From NCBI GenBank assembly GCA_038324385.1, contig JBBQHX010000127.1:1-9955 (forward strand): 9,955 nucleotides of DNA, read 5' to 3'. Origin of the DNA: JBBQHX01 sp038324385 (GTDB lineage: Bacteria > Gemmatimonadota > Gemmatimonadetes > Gemmatimonadales > Gemmatimonadaceae). This document shows positions 1 to 6,757 of the stretch, piece after piece. Under the pieces are notes generated by a model, which made no database searches, was not told the origin of the DNA, and was given only the letters and a program-made list of their open reading frames with translations. Position 1 is the stretch's first letter. Each line of letters starts with the position of its first letter. The translations under genes were made by a program, and so were the position numbers.

Positions 1-1378
1 CGGCGGCGGAGATGTCGAGCGTGCGGGAGGGGATCCCGAGCGCGTCGATGACGAGTTGGGCGTGCTCGAGCGACGCGGGGCTCGAGGTGGAATACGGGAG
101 GCGGAGACCCAGCACGTTGGCCGGTCCGAGCGCGCGAGCCGCGAGATACGTCGTGACGGCAGAGTCGACGCCGCCTGAGAGGCCGACGATCGCCCGGTTG
201 TAGCCACGACCGCGCATCTCGTCCTGGATGAAGCGGCAGAGCCACTCCGTCACCAACTCCGCGTCGATCTCGAGCGGCGGTGGGGTGCCGCGCCCGCCGT
301 CGTCGCCGCGCACGACCGGGAGCGATGCCCCCGCTTCCGCCTGGCGCACCACGTCCGCGCTGGCGGCCGGTTCGGGGTGGACGAGAATCCGCTCGCCAGG
401 CCGCTCGGGTTCGGCGGCGTCCCAGCGCGCCGGGGGACGCGGCCCACCCGCCGGCGCCGCGCCCGTCGCCGCGTCGAGCGCGACGCGGAGGTGGGGAAGG
501 TGGTTGCGCAGGTCGGAGAGCAGCGGCGCGTCGGCCCGGGCGCGGGTGAGGTCGGGCAGGGCACAGTGCGCGAGGATCAACTGCTCGTCGAAGGCGGCGG
601 CGCGAAGACGCACGTCGCCAGCGGGGCCACAGAGCAGCGACGAGCCGCCGAGCATCTTCCCCCCCTCGCTCCCGACGAGATTCGCCAGGCTCACGAACAC
701 CGCATGCTCTTCGGCGATGTCGCGACTGAGCCGCTCCCATCGCGCGACGCTGGCCGGCCCCGGAACCCCGTCGGTGCGCGGCCAGACGCCGCGGGCCGGC
801 GCCGCTGCGCAGATGAAGATCATCTGTGCCCCGTCGAGGGCGAGCACGGTGCCCGAGAGACTGTGCCACGCATCCTCGCACACCAGCAACCCGGCGCGCC
901 CCCACGGCGTGTCGAACGCCTGCAGCTCGGTGCCCCGCTCGACGAACCGCTCCTCGTCGAACAACCCGTAGGTGGGCAGGAAATTCTTGCGGTGCACGTG
1001 GAGGATCTCGGGCGCGGCGTCGTCGCGGAGCCGGAGATACATGGCGCTATTGTGCAGCGTATTGCGCCACACCTCGTAGAAACCCACCACCACATCGAGC
1101 GGTGCCCGCGGCTCGGCGCTCGCGGGCCGGTCGCGGCCGGCGTCGCCCCAGGTCGCGCCCAGATCGGCCGCGAGCGTCCCCGCGTGGACGGCGACCTCGC
1201 GGACGCCGCCCTCGAGGAAGTAGCCGGTCAGCGCCGTCTCGGGGAGATGCAGGACGTCGGGGCGGGGATCGAGCGCGGAAAGCTGGACGAAGAGCGCGCG
1301 CAGCCGGGCGAGGTTGGCCGGATAGTCGGCCTTGGCCGGCTTGAGCTGGGCGATGGCGAGCGTGAGTGTGTGAGGCAT
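1..1378 (-). CDS. nadE: Glutamine-dependent NAD+ synthetase, C-terminus cut by window edge
   Basis: This cytosolic enzyme makes NAD+ from nicotinic acid adenine dinucleotide and ATP, using ammonia released from glutamine by its own amidase domain. Reading from ATG at 1378 gives 459 uninterrupted codons beginning MPHTLTLAIAQLKPAK. Residues about 1-300 are a nitrilase-fold amidase with the full triad: Glu47 in LPETALTGYF, Lys131 in HRKNFLPTYG and Cys167 in GLLVCEDAW. A Pro/Ala/Arg-rich linker of some 80-100 residues follows. The synthetase domain then starts with the ATP-pyrophosphatase loop SGGVDS at residues 401-406. The later LPYSTSS and EHAQLVIDALGIPSR stretches also fit the family. About 150-200 C-terminal residues should lie outside the window. 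The loop sits further from the N-terminus than in compact bacterial NadE, because of the long linker and amidase-loop insertions. The gene diverges from the PBP gene. No clear Shine-Dalgarno sequence precedes the ATG. The family call is firm. Confidence 0.95.
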   Translation of the reverse strand, partial: MPHTLTLAIAQLKPAKADYPANLARLRALFVQLSALDPRPDVLHLPETALTGYFLEGGVREVAVHAGTLAADLGATWGDAGRDRPASAEPRAPLDVVVGFYEVWRNTLHNSAMYLRLRDDAAPEILHVHRKNFLPTYGLFDEERFVERGTELQAFDTPWGRAGLLVCEDAWHSLSGTVLALDGAQMIFICAAAPARGVWPRTDGVPGPASVARWERLSRDIAEEHAVFVSLANLVGSEGGKMLGGSSLLCGPAGDVRLRAAAFDEQLILAHCALPDLTRARADAPLLSDLRNHLPHLRVALDAATGAAPAGGPRPPARWDAAEPERPGERILVHPEPAASADVVRQAEAGASLPVVRGDDGGRGTPPPLEIDAELVTEWLCRFIQDEMRGRGYNRAIVGLSGGVDSAVTTYLAARALGPANVLGLRLPYSTSSPASLEHAQLVIDALGIPSRTLDISAA

Positions 1379-1500
1379 GCGCAAAAGCTGGACGCCGACT
1401 AGGGCGGGCGCAACGTCGCTCGCGTCGCCGTGTACCTTTGGAGGCGACGCCGCGTTCCGCGGTGCCATTGCGTCGACCGCCGTTGGTTCGACCGTCTCCC
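1379..1500. promoter_or_regulatory. Divergent nadE/PBP intergenic region with weak -10 candidate
   Basis: This 122-bp gap separates the divergent nadE and PBP genes and must hold both promoters. On the plus strand TACCTT at 1433-1438 fits the TAnnnT -10 consensus, and a GGAGG follows at 1440-1444, but no good -35 lies 17 bp upstream. On the minus strand I see no convincing hexamer pair for nadE. Third-position GC in the PBP frame is low before about 1438, which supports this stretch being non-coding rather than a PBP extension. Confidence 0.3.
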
Positions 1501-1541
1501 GTGCCCGCCTCAGTGCCCGCCTCAGTGCCCGCCTCAGTGCC
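1501..1541 (+). repeat. 12-bp tandem repeat (3 perfect copies plus 5 bp) at the PBP start
   Basis: GTGCCCGCCTCA occurs at 1501-1512, 1513-1524 and 1525-1536, and GTGCC at 1537-1541 begins a fourth copy. The unit is a multiple of three and is read in the PBP frame as Val-Pro-Ala-Ser. Each unit supplies a potential GTG start codon, so copy-number change would lengthen or shorten the N-terminus without breaking the frame. Confidence 0.9.
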
Positions 1542-3624
1542 TGACGACCGCTCGACCCCCCGTGCGTTCACGGTCGCGACCGTTTTCGCCGGTGGCGCGC
1601 TGCCCCGCGACCGGCGGGCGCCGTGGTGCCGCGCCCTGGTCGGCGCGGGACTCGCGCTCGTCATTGCGTCCCCCTCGGCGAGCGCCCAGGAGCCCACCGA
1701 GGCATGGCGCATCGTGCGGCAGCCGCAGGCGACGCTGGTGTTCGCGCGCGACGGATCGCTGATCGGCGAGCTGGGGCGGGAGAAGCGGGTGAGCGTCGCG
1801 CTGCGCACGCTGCCGGCGTTCGTCCCGCGCGCCTTTGTGGCCATCGAGGACCAGCGGTTCTATCAGCACGACGGCGTGGATCTCGTCGGCATCGCCGGCG
1901 CGCTGCGTGACGCGGTGCGCGGGGACCCGCGCGGGGCGAGCACGATCACGCAGCAGCTCATCGGGAACATGCATCCGGGGCTGATCGACCGCAGCGATGT
2001 CAGCCTCTCGCGCAAGCTGCGCGAGCAGCAGGCGGCGCGCGAGATGGAGAAGCGCTACACGAAGGAGCAGATCCTCGAGGCCTATCTGAACCAGGTGTCG
2101 TTCGGGCACGGCTGGTTCGGCATCGAGATGGCGTCGCGTCACTATTTCGGCAAGTCGGCGAGCGCGCTGCAACTGCACGAGGCGGCGATGCTCGCCGGGG
2201 TGATCAACGGGCCCGGACTCTACGATCCGTACACGGCGGCTGCTCGCGTGAGGCAGCGGCGGGATCTCGTGCTCGACCGCATGACGGAGCAGGGCTTCAC
2301 CACCCGCGAGCAAGCGCAGCGCGCGAAGCGTGAGGCGATCAGGGTCGTGCCGAACCGCGGGTTCTCCGCGACGGCGCCCTATGTCGTCGACGTGGTGCGC
2401 GTGCAGGCGGAACGGGGCGGCATCCCCGTGCGGCAGGGGGGCTTTCGGATCTACACCACGATCGATCCGGCGCTCCAGACCGCCGCCGACGCGGCGCTCC
2501 GCGAGACGGCCAGCGAGATCGAGCAAACGCCCGGGTGGCGTCACCCGACGTTCGCGGCTCGTCAGGCAGGGCGGAGCGATTATCTGCAGGGCGCGGTGGT
2601 CGTGCTCGACGCCGGCTCGGGGCAGGTCCGCGCCCTCGTCGGGGGGCGCGATCATGCCGCGTCGACGTTCAACCGCGCGATCGACGCAAAGCGGCAGCCC
2701 GGGTCTGCCTTCAAGCCGTTCGTCTACGCCACCGCACTCGCCGACAGCCTTCCCGCGAACACCCTCGTGGCCGACACGGCCCTCACGATCAACGTCGCGG
2801 GCTCCGCCGCCTATCGACCGACCAACGCTGACGATCGCTTCCTCGGCGCGATGCCGATGCGTGAGGCACTCGTGCGCTCGCGCAATCCCGTGGCGGTCGA
2901 GCTGGGACAGACGGTCGGCATGGATCGCGTCGCCGAAACCGCGCGTGCGGCAGGGATCGACACGCCGGTGCGGCCGTTCCCATCCAGCGCGATCGGCGCG
3001 TCGGAGGTGCAGCCGCTCGATCTTGCGGCCGCCTTCCTCGTCTTCAACAACGGCGGCGTGCGCGTCGACCCGCGGTTCGTCCTCAGGGTCGAGGATGCCG
3101 ACGGTCGCACCGTTTGGGAGCCGCGGGTGCGTCCACCCGAACCGGTACTCGATCCCGGGGTCGTCTACATCGTGCGCGACATGCTGCGTGAGGCGGTCGA
3201 TCGCGGGACGGCCAGCGCCGTCCGACGATTCGTCCCGGCGCGCATCCCGGTCGCCGGCAAGACCGGAACCACCAACGACAACACCGATGTCTGGTTCGTC
3301 GGCATGACGCCTGAACTGGTCTCGGCGGTCTGGCTCGGCTTCGACCAGCCGCGCCCGATCAGCCGCAGCGCCGCGGGTGGCTCGCTCGCCGCGCCGGTGT
3401 TCGGCCGGATGGTCGCGAGCTGGTATCGGGACCGTCCGACCGGCAACTGGGACGCGCCACCGTCGGTCGTCGCGGTCGACATCGATCGGGTGACGGGCGA
3501 GCCCGCGCGCGTCGAGACGCCTGACGCGCAGCGCTACACCGAGTACTTCCTCATCGGCACGGAGCCGGGCGCGGTGCGGGCCAACCCGTGGGCGTTGTTC
3601 CGCTGGGGCCCGATCGTGTACTGA
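1501..3624 (+). CDS. Class A penicillin-binding protein (PBP1A family), glycosyltransferase/transpeptidase
   Basis: This envelope enzyme polymerises lipid II into glycan strands and cross-links the peptides. With GTG 1501 it is 707 aa. A hydrophobic segment (about 45-62, ALVGAGLALVIASPSASA) is followed by QEP. The glycosyltransferase domain (GT51) has EDQRFYQHDG with catalytic Glu116, GASTITQQL, and the downstream block with EAYLNQVSFG and AAMLAGVINGP. The transpeptidase domain has SAFK with nucleophile Ser402, SRN at 460-462 and KTG at 587-589. Both catalytic sites look intact. Length is slightly below the usual 720-850 aa. The start is uncertain: in-frame GTG codons occur at 1462, 1501, 1513, 1525 and 1537, none with a well-placed Shine-Dalgarno. 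A GTG at 1366 is unlikely because it overlaps nadE and runs through poor codon use. The segment ends in ASA before Gln, like a signal peptidase site, but the preceding n-region is long, so an uncleaved anchor is also possible. The gene converges on lon. Confidence 0.93.
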   Translation: MPASVPASVPASVPDDRSTPRAFTVATVFAGGALPRDRRAPWCRALVGAGLALVIASPSASAQEPTEAWRIVRQPQATLVFARDGSLIGELGREKRVSVALRTLPAFVPRAFVAIEDQRFYQHDGVDLVGIAGALRDAVRGDPRGASTITQQLIGNMHPGLIDRSDVSLSRKLREQQAAREMEKRYTKEQILEAYLNQVSFGHGWFGIEMASRHYFGKSASALQLHEAAMLAGVINGPGLYDPYTAAARVRQRRDLVLDRMTEQGFTTREQAQRAKREAIRVVPNRGFSATAPYVVDVVRVQAERGGIPVRQGGFRIYTTIDPALQTAADAALRETASEIEQTPGWRHPTFAARQAGRSDYLQGAVVVLDAGSGQVRALVGGRDHAASTFNRAIDAKRQPGSAFKPFVYATALADSLPANTLVADTALTINVAGSAAYRPTNADDRFLGAMPMREALVRSRNPVAVELGQTVGMDRVAETARAAGIDTPVRPFPSSAIGASEVQPLDLAAAFLVFNNGGVRVDPRFVLRVEDADGRTVWEPRVRPPEPVLDPGVVYIVRDMLREAVDRGTASAVRRFVPARIPVAGKTGTTNDNTDVWFVGMTPELVSAVWLGFDQPRPISRSAAGGSLAAPVFGRMVASWYRDRPTGNWDAPPSVVAVDIDRVTGEPARVETPDAQRYTEYFLIGTEPGAVRANPWALFRWGPIVY

Positions 3625-3672
3625 GGCGTGACGCCCGATGTCCCGTCGTTCGGCATTCTGTCGCTAATACAA

Positions 3673-3705
3673 CGAGGGCTCCGCGGATGCACCGCGGAGC
3701 CCTCG
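3673..3705. terminator. Perfect 14-bp hairpin between convergent PBP and lon genes
   Basis: CGAGGGCTCCGCGG at 3673-3686 pairs perfectly with 3692-3705 around the 5-nt loop ATGCA. The stem lies 48 bp after the PBP stop and 28 bp after the lon stop, in the 109-bp convergent gap. On the lon strand it is followed by TTGTATT, a weak T-rich tail. On the PBP strand there is no T tract. A shared bidirectional terminator is the natural reading. It may act as an intrinsic terminator for lon and as a 3'-end stabilising hairpin for the PBP transcript. Confidence 0.75.
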
Positions 3706-3733
3706 AACGATCAGCCACCCCGCGACGGCGCCG

Positions 3734-6295
3734 CTACACCAGCGCCGCCATCTCCTCGGCCTTTTCCGCGGCCACCGCCGGATCCTTCTCGGCCACGAGG
3801 GCGATCGCGAGCACCTCCTCGAGGTTCTCGACGAAGCGGAACTCGAGCACGTTGCGCACCTCTTCCGGCACGTCCTCGATGTCGTCCTCGTTCGCCTTCG
3901 GCAGGATGATCAGCCTGGCGCCGGCACGGTGCGCGCCCAGCACCTTCTCCTTCACCCCGCCGATCGGCAGCACGCGACCACGCAGCGTGATCTCGCCCGT
4001 CATCGCCACGTCCTTTCGCACCGGTCGATCGCTCATCTCGCTAACCAGCGCCGTGGCGATCGCGATGCCGGCGGACGGGCCATCCTTCGGAATTGCGCCG
4101 GCGGGCACGTGGATGTGTGCCTCGATCGCGCCTAAGCGGTCCTTCGGAATCCCCAGCCGCTGCGCGTTGTTCGTGGCGAAGGTGAATGCCGCACGCGCGG
4201 ACTCCTTCATCACGTCGCCCAACTGCCCGGTAAGGATCAGGCTCACCGCGCCGCCCGGACCCACCGCCGTCTCGTCGGTCGCGGGCTGACCGTAGAAGCG
4301 ACGCACCGAGGCTTCCACGAACATGATGTCGCCCCCCATCGGCGTGTAGTACATCCCGGTCGCGATGCCGACCTCGTTCTCCGTCTGCGCCCGTTCCGGA
4401 TGCACGCGCGGCCGGCCGAGCAGTGCGCGCACCTCGTCGGCGTCGATCAGGTTGTCGGCGATCACCGACTCGTCCCCCGTCGCGATCCGACGCGCGACCT
4501 TGCGGGCGACGGCGCCCACCTGACGCTCCAGCTGCCTGACGCCGCTCTCGCGCGTGTACTGCGAGATCACGTTCACCACCGCCTCGTCGCTGAACGAGAC
4601 GTTCTTGTCGGACAGTCCCGACTCCTCGAGCTGGCGCGGGATCAGATACTTCTTCGCGATCTCGGCCTTCTCGCGCTCGGTGTAGCCCGAGAACTCGACG
4701 ACCTCCATACGATCGATCAGTGGCCCCGGGATGTTCTGCGGGAAGTTCGCCGTCGCGATGAACAGCACCTCGCTGAGATCGAACGGTACGCCCAGGTAGT
4801 GATCGGTGAACGAGTCATTCTGTGCCGGGTCGAGCACTTCCAGCAGTGCGCTCGACGGGTCGCCCTGGAACGACTGGCCGAGCTTGTCGACCTCGTCGAG
4901 CAGGAAGACGGGGTTCTTCGTTCCGGCCTGCTTCATTCCCTGCACGATGCGTCCGGGCATCGCGCCGACGTACGTGCGCCGGTGTCCGCGGATGTCCGCC
5001 TCATCGCGCGCGCCGCCGAGGGCCACGCGCACGTACTCCCGGCCGAGCGATTTGGCGATCGACTTGGCGATCGACGTCTTGCCGACACCGGGCGGGCCCG
5101 TGAACAGAAGGATCGGGCCGCGCGCCATCGCGCGTGCCTTCGCTTCCTTGGCATCGGTGATCGGACGGTCGTCGTCGCTGACGTGCAGCGATGGGGTCGC
5201 GTCCTCGTGCTTGTCGCGCAGCATGGCGGCTGGCATTTCGCCGGTCTTCTCCATTTCCGCGGCGAACTGCTGCGCGCGGAGCTGGCGAACGGCGAGAAAC
5301 TCCAGGATGCGATCCTTGACATCCTGCAGGCCGTAGTGGTCGTCCTCGAGCACCACGCTGGCGTGCTTGAGGTCGAGCTGATCGTCGGACCGGTTGTTCC
5401 ACGGCAACTCGGCGATCCACTCGAGATAGGTGCGAATTACCTGCGCTTCCATCGACTCGCGGCCGGCACGCTCGAGGCGGCCGAGCTCGCGCTCGACTTC
5501 GGCGCGCGCCTCCTTCGAGAGATCGAGCTTCGCCAGCTTCTCGCGCAGCTCCTCGATCTCCTTGGACTGATCCTCGTCGCCGAGCTCCTTCTGGATCGCC
5601 TTGAGCTGCTCGCGCAGGTACATCTCACGCTGCCGCTCCCCCAGCTCTTCCTGGACCTGCGACTTGATCTCCTCCTGCGCCTCGAGCATGCCGATCTGCC
5701 GCTGCACGTGCACGAGCACGCGCCGCAACCGCTCCTCGACTGAGAGGGTTTCGAGGAGCCCCTGCTTCTCGGGGACCGTCAGCTCGATGTAACCGGCCAC
5801 GAGATCGGCGAACTTGCCCGGCTCCTCCACGGCGTCGAGCACCTGATGCACGACTTCCTCGGGGAGGCCGCGGCGCTCGCCGAGTTCGGCCGCGCGTTCG
5901 CGGGTTTCCTTGTGCAGCGCCTCGAAGGCCGCGTCGGCCTCGTCGATCGGGCCCATCTCCTCGGACGCGACGATCGTCGCCGAGAGGTAACCGTCGACGG
6001 TGTTGTACTGGAGCGCGGTGGCCCGCTGCTCACCCTGGAGCAGAAGCTGCACGCCGCCGAGGCCGCGCTGAATCTGACCGATGCGCGCGATCACGCCGGT
6101 CTGGTAGAGGATGTCCGGGGTCGGCTCCTCGGCATTGTCGCGTTGCGCGACGGCGAAGACGAGGCGGTCGCCCTTGAGCGCCGCCTCGATCGCACGCAGC
6201 GTTCCGGGCCGCCCCGCTGAAATGGGGTGGCTGATCCCGGGGAAAATCACCGTTCCGCGAAGGGGCAGAACGGGAAGCGCCTGGCGCTGTCCCAT
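3734..6295 (-). CDS. lon: ATP-dependent Lon protease (LonA type)
   Basis: This cytosolic AAA+ serine protease degrades misfolded and specific regulatory proteins. With ATG 6295 it is 853 aa. Order of parts: N-terminal substrate-binding domain opening with LPVLPLRGTVIFPG; a charged coiled-coil region (about 200-310); AAA+ module with Walker A GPPGVGKTS (Lys406), Walker B VFLLDEVDK (Glu468), FIATAN sensor and LIDRMEVVEFSGYT; and a C-terminal protease domain with the Ser-Lys dyad, Ser741 in KDGPSAGIAIA and Lys784 in GGVKEKVLGAHRAG. The 43-residue dyad spacing equals that of E. coli Lon (679/722). About 45 extra residues (roughly 345-391, charged and Met/Ala-rich) sit just before Walker A. ATG 6295 has AGGA seven bases upstream. 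ATG 6319 would add eight residues (MAFSQDST) without a visible ribosome site. The open frame continues to 6499, but that stretch is Arg-rich, lacks family similarity and is probably leader. It diverges from the kinase operon. Confidence 0.97.
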   Translation of the reverse strand: MGQRQALPVLPLRGTVIFPGISHPISAGRPGTLRAIEAALKGDRLVFAVAQRDNAEEPTPDILYQTGVIARIGQIQRGLGGVQLLLQGEQRATALQYNTVDGYLSATIVASEEMGPIDEADAAFEALHKETRERAAELGERRGLPEEVVHQVLDAVEEPGKFADLVAGYIELTVPEKQGLLETLSVEERLRRVLVHVQRQIGMLEAQEEIKSQVQEELGERQREMYLREQLKAIQKELGDEDQSKEIEELREKLAKLDLSKEARAEVERELGRLERAGRESMEAQVIRTYLEWIAELPWNNRSDDQLDLKHASVVLEDDHYGLQDVKDRILEFLAVRQLRAQQFAAEMEKTGEMPAAMLRDKHEDATPSLHVSDDDRPITDAKEAKARAMARGPILLFTGPPGVGKTSIAKSIAKSLGREYVRVALGGARDEADIRGHRRTYVGAMPGRIVQGMKQAGTKNPVFLLDEVDKLGQSFQGDPSSALLEVLDPAQNDSFTDHYLGVPFDLSEVLFIATANFPQNIPGPLIDRMEVVEFSGYTEREKAEIAKKYLIPRQLEESGLSDKNVSFSDEAVVNVISQYTRESGVRQLERQVGAVARKVARRIATGDESVIADNLIDADEVRALLGRPRVHPERAQTENEVGIATGMYYTPMGGDIMFVEASVRRFYGQPATDETAVGPGGAVSLILTGQLGDVMKESARAAFTFATNNAQRLGIPKDRLGAIEAHIHVPAGAIPKDGPSAGIAIATALVSEMSDRPVRKDVAMTGEITLRGRVLPIGGVKEKVLGAHRAGARLIILPKANEDDIEDVPEEVRNVLEFRFVENLEEVLAIALVAEKDPAVAAEKAEEMAALV

Positions 6296-6341
6296 GGTCG
6301 AGTCCTGGCTGAAAGCCATTGAAAGTCGTTCGTACGCCCGA

Positions 6342-6362
6342 AGTGCGCTCTGGTCGCACACT
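6342..6362. promoter_or_regulatory. Imperfect inverted repeat upstream of lon, possible operator
   Basis: AGTGCGC at 6342-6348 and GCACACT at 6356-6362 form 7-bp arms with one mismatch around a 7-bp spacer. The dyad lies 23 bp beyond ATG 6319 and 47 bp beyond ATG 6295, a suitable place for an operator of lon. It does not match CIRCE or HAIR heat-shock operators in sequence. A chance origin cannot be excluded in such GC-rich DNA. Confidence 0.3.
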
Positions 6363-6557
6363 CCATTCCAGACTCGCGTGCCGCGGTCGGAGCCGGTTCG
6401 GGCGCTGTCGCGGGGACGTACTGGCGCGCCACGCTCGGCCGGATCGCCGATGCGGGTGTGCCGCCTCGCGCCGTGGCTGGCTCCTCGCCACCACCCCACG
6501 CCGGCGACGCGCCGGTCCTCCTCCCCATGGAGGCGGGAATCGGACCGACCGAATCAG

Positions 6558-6621
6558 GCCGTTCCGGCACGAGGTTGCAACTTTTCGCCGCCGTCATGAC
6601 GTAGGGTCCTGCCGGAACGGC
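6558..6621. repeat. Perfect 12-bp inverted repeat with 40-bp spacer
   Basis: GCCGTTCCGGCA at 6558-6569 is the exact reverse complement of TGCCGGAACGGC at 6610-6621. Each arm is itself a small dyad (GCCG-GAA-CGGC). The spacer holds two 8-bp palindromes, GTTGCAAC (6574-6581) and GTCATGAC (6593-6600). The layout suggests paired binding sites for a regulator around a promoter, or a long-loop RNA hairpin. Confidence 0.75.
6576..6603 (+). promoter_or_regulatory. Possible ECF-sigma promoter facing the kinase operon
   Basis: TGCAACTTTT begins at 6576 and CGTAGG begins at 6600, with 18 bases between the AAC and the CGTA. Many ECF sigma promoters have an AAC-containing -35 and a CGT-containing -10 at about this spacing. 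Transcription would begin near 6610, at the right arm of the 12-bp inverted repeat, and give a leader of about 150 nt for the first kinase. This is a pattern match only. Confidence 0.3.
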
Positions 6622-6696
6622 GCGCGTGACCATCTGGGGCTGGCGGGGTCGGCAATAGCCGCCGAGCCCGGGGCCGTCGCGTCCCGTCCGCTGTCC

Positions 6697-6725
6697 TTTC
6701 CAGACGTTGTAGGCCATGCTACACT
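6697..6725 (+). promoter_or_regulatory. Housekeeping-type promoter for the kinase operon
   Basis: TTTCCA at 6697-6702 matches four of six bases of the -35 consensus. TACACT at 6720-6725 is a good -10, and the spacer is exactly 17 bp. Transcription would start near 6732. The -10 overlaps the upstream ATG at 6716, so a transcript from here could not use that codon and would use GTG 6758, leaving a leader of about 25 nt. Confidence 0.5.
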
Positions 6726-6757
6726 ATTTCGCATCCCCCTCCCCGCGGACGTCGCGA

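Larger units (their letters stand above)
6296..6757. other. Gene-free divergent region between lon and the kinase operon
   Basis: This is the only long stretch without a supported gene, about 460 bp. It contains the lon leader, a 7-7-7 inverted repeat (6342-6362), a small hairpin CCGGCG-ACG-CGCCGG (6501-6515), a perfect 12-bp inverted repeat (6558-6569 and 6610-6621) enclosing a possible ECF promoter, and a housekeeping-type promoter at 6697-6725. Open frames crossing it are Arg/Pro-rich, overlap lon or the kinase on another frame, and show no domain. Confidence 0.6.

Noticed and set aside
377..1402. Plus-strand open frame of 341 codons
   Set aside because: It is antisense to nadE, whose frame has the complete catalytic triad and SGGVDS loop. 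Long antisense frames are expected at this GC content, and this one shows no domain.
1366..1500. PBP start at GTG 1366
   Set aside because: It would overlap the divergent nadE start and run through codons with few G or C third bases, leaving no promoter space. A start at 1462 or later remains possible.
1534..2655. Minus-strand open frame of 373 codons, with another of 265 codons at 1047-1844
   Set aside because: Both are antisense to the PBP or nadE coding regions and are Arg/Pro/His-rich shadows.
4400..5743. Plus-strand open frame of 447 codons, rich in Leu, Arg and Asp
   Set aside because: It is a mirror of lon, produced by codon bias, and has no recognisable motif.
6342..6362. CIRCE or HAIR heat-shock operator upstream of lon
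   Set aside because: The arms do not match either consensus; only the 7-bp spacing resembles HAIR.
6320..6499. N-terminal extension of Lon up to 6499
   Set aside because: The added residues are Arg/Gly/Ala-rich with no resemblance to the Lon N-domain, and the usual LPVLPLR block begins a few residues after ATG 6295.
6247..6717. Small minus-strand gene spanning the lon/kinase gap
   Set aside because: It overlaps the lon N-terminus in another frame, has low-complexity Arg/Pro/Ala composition and shows no domain.
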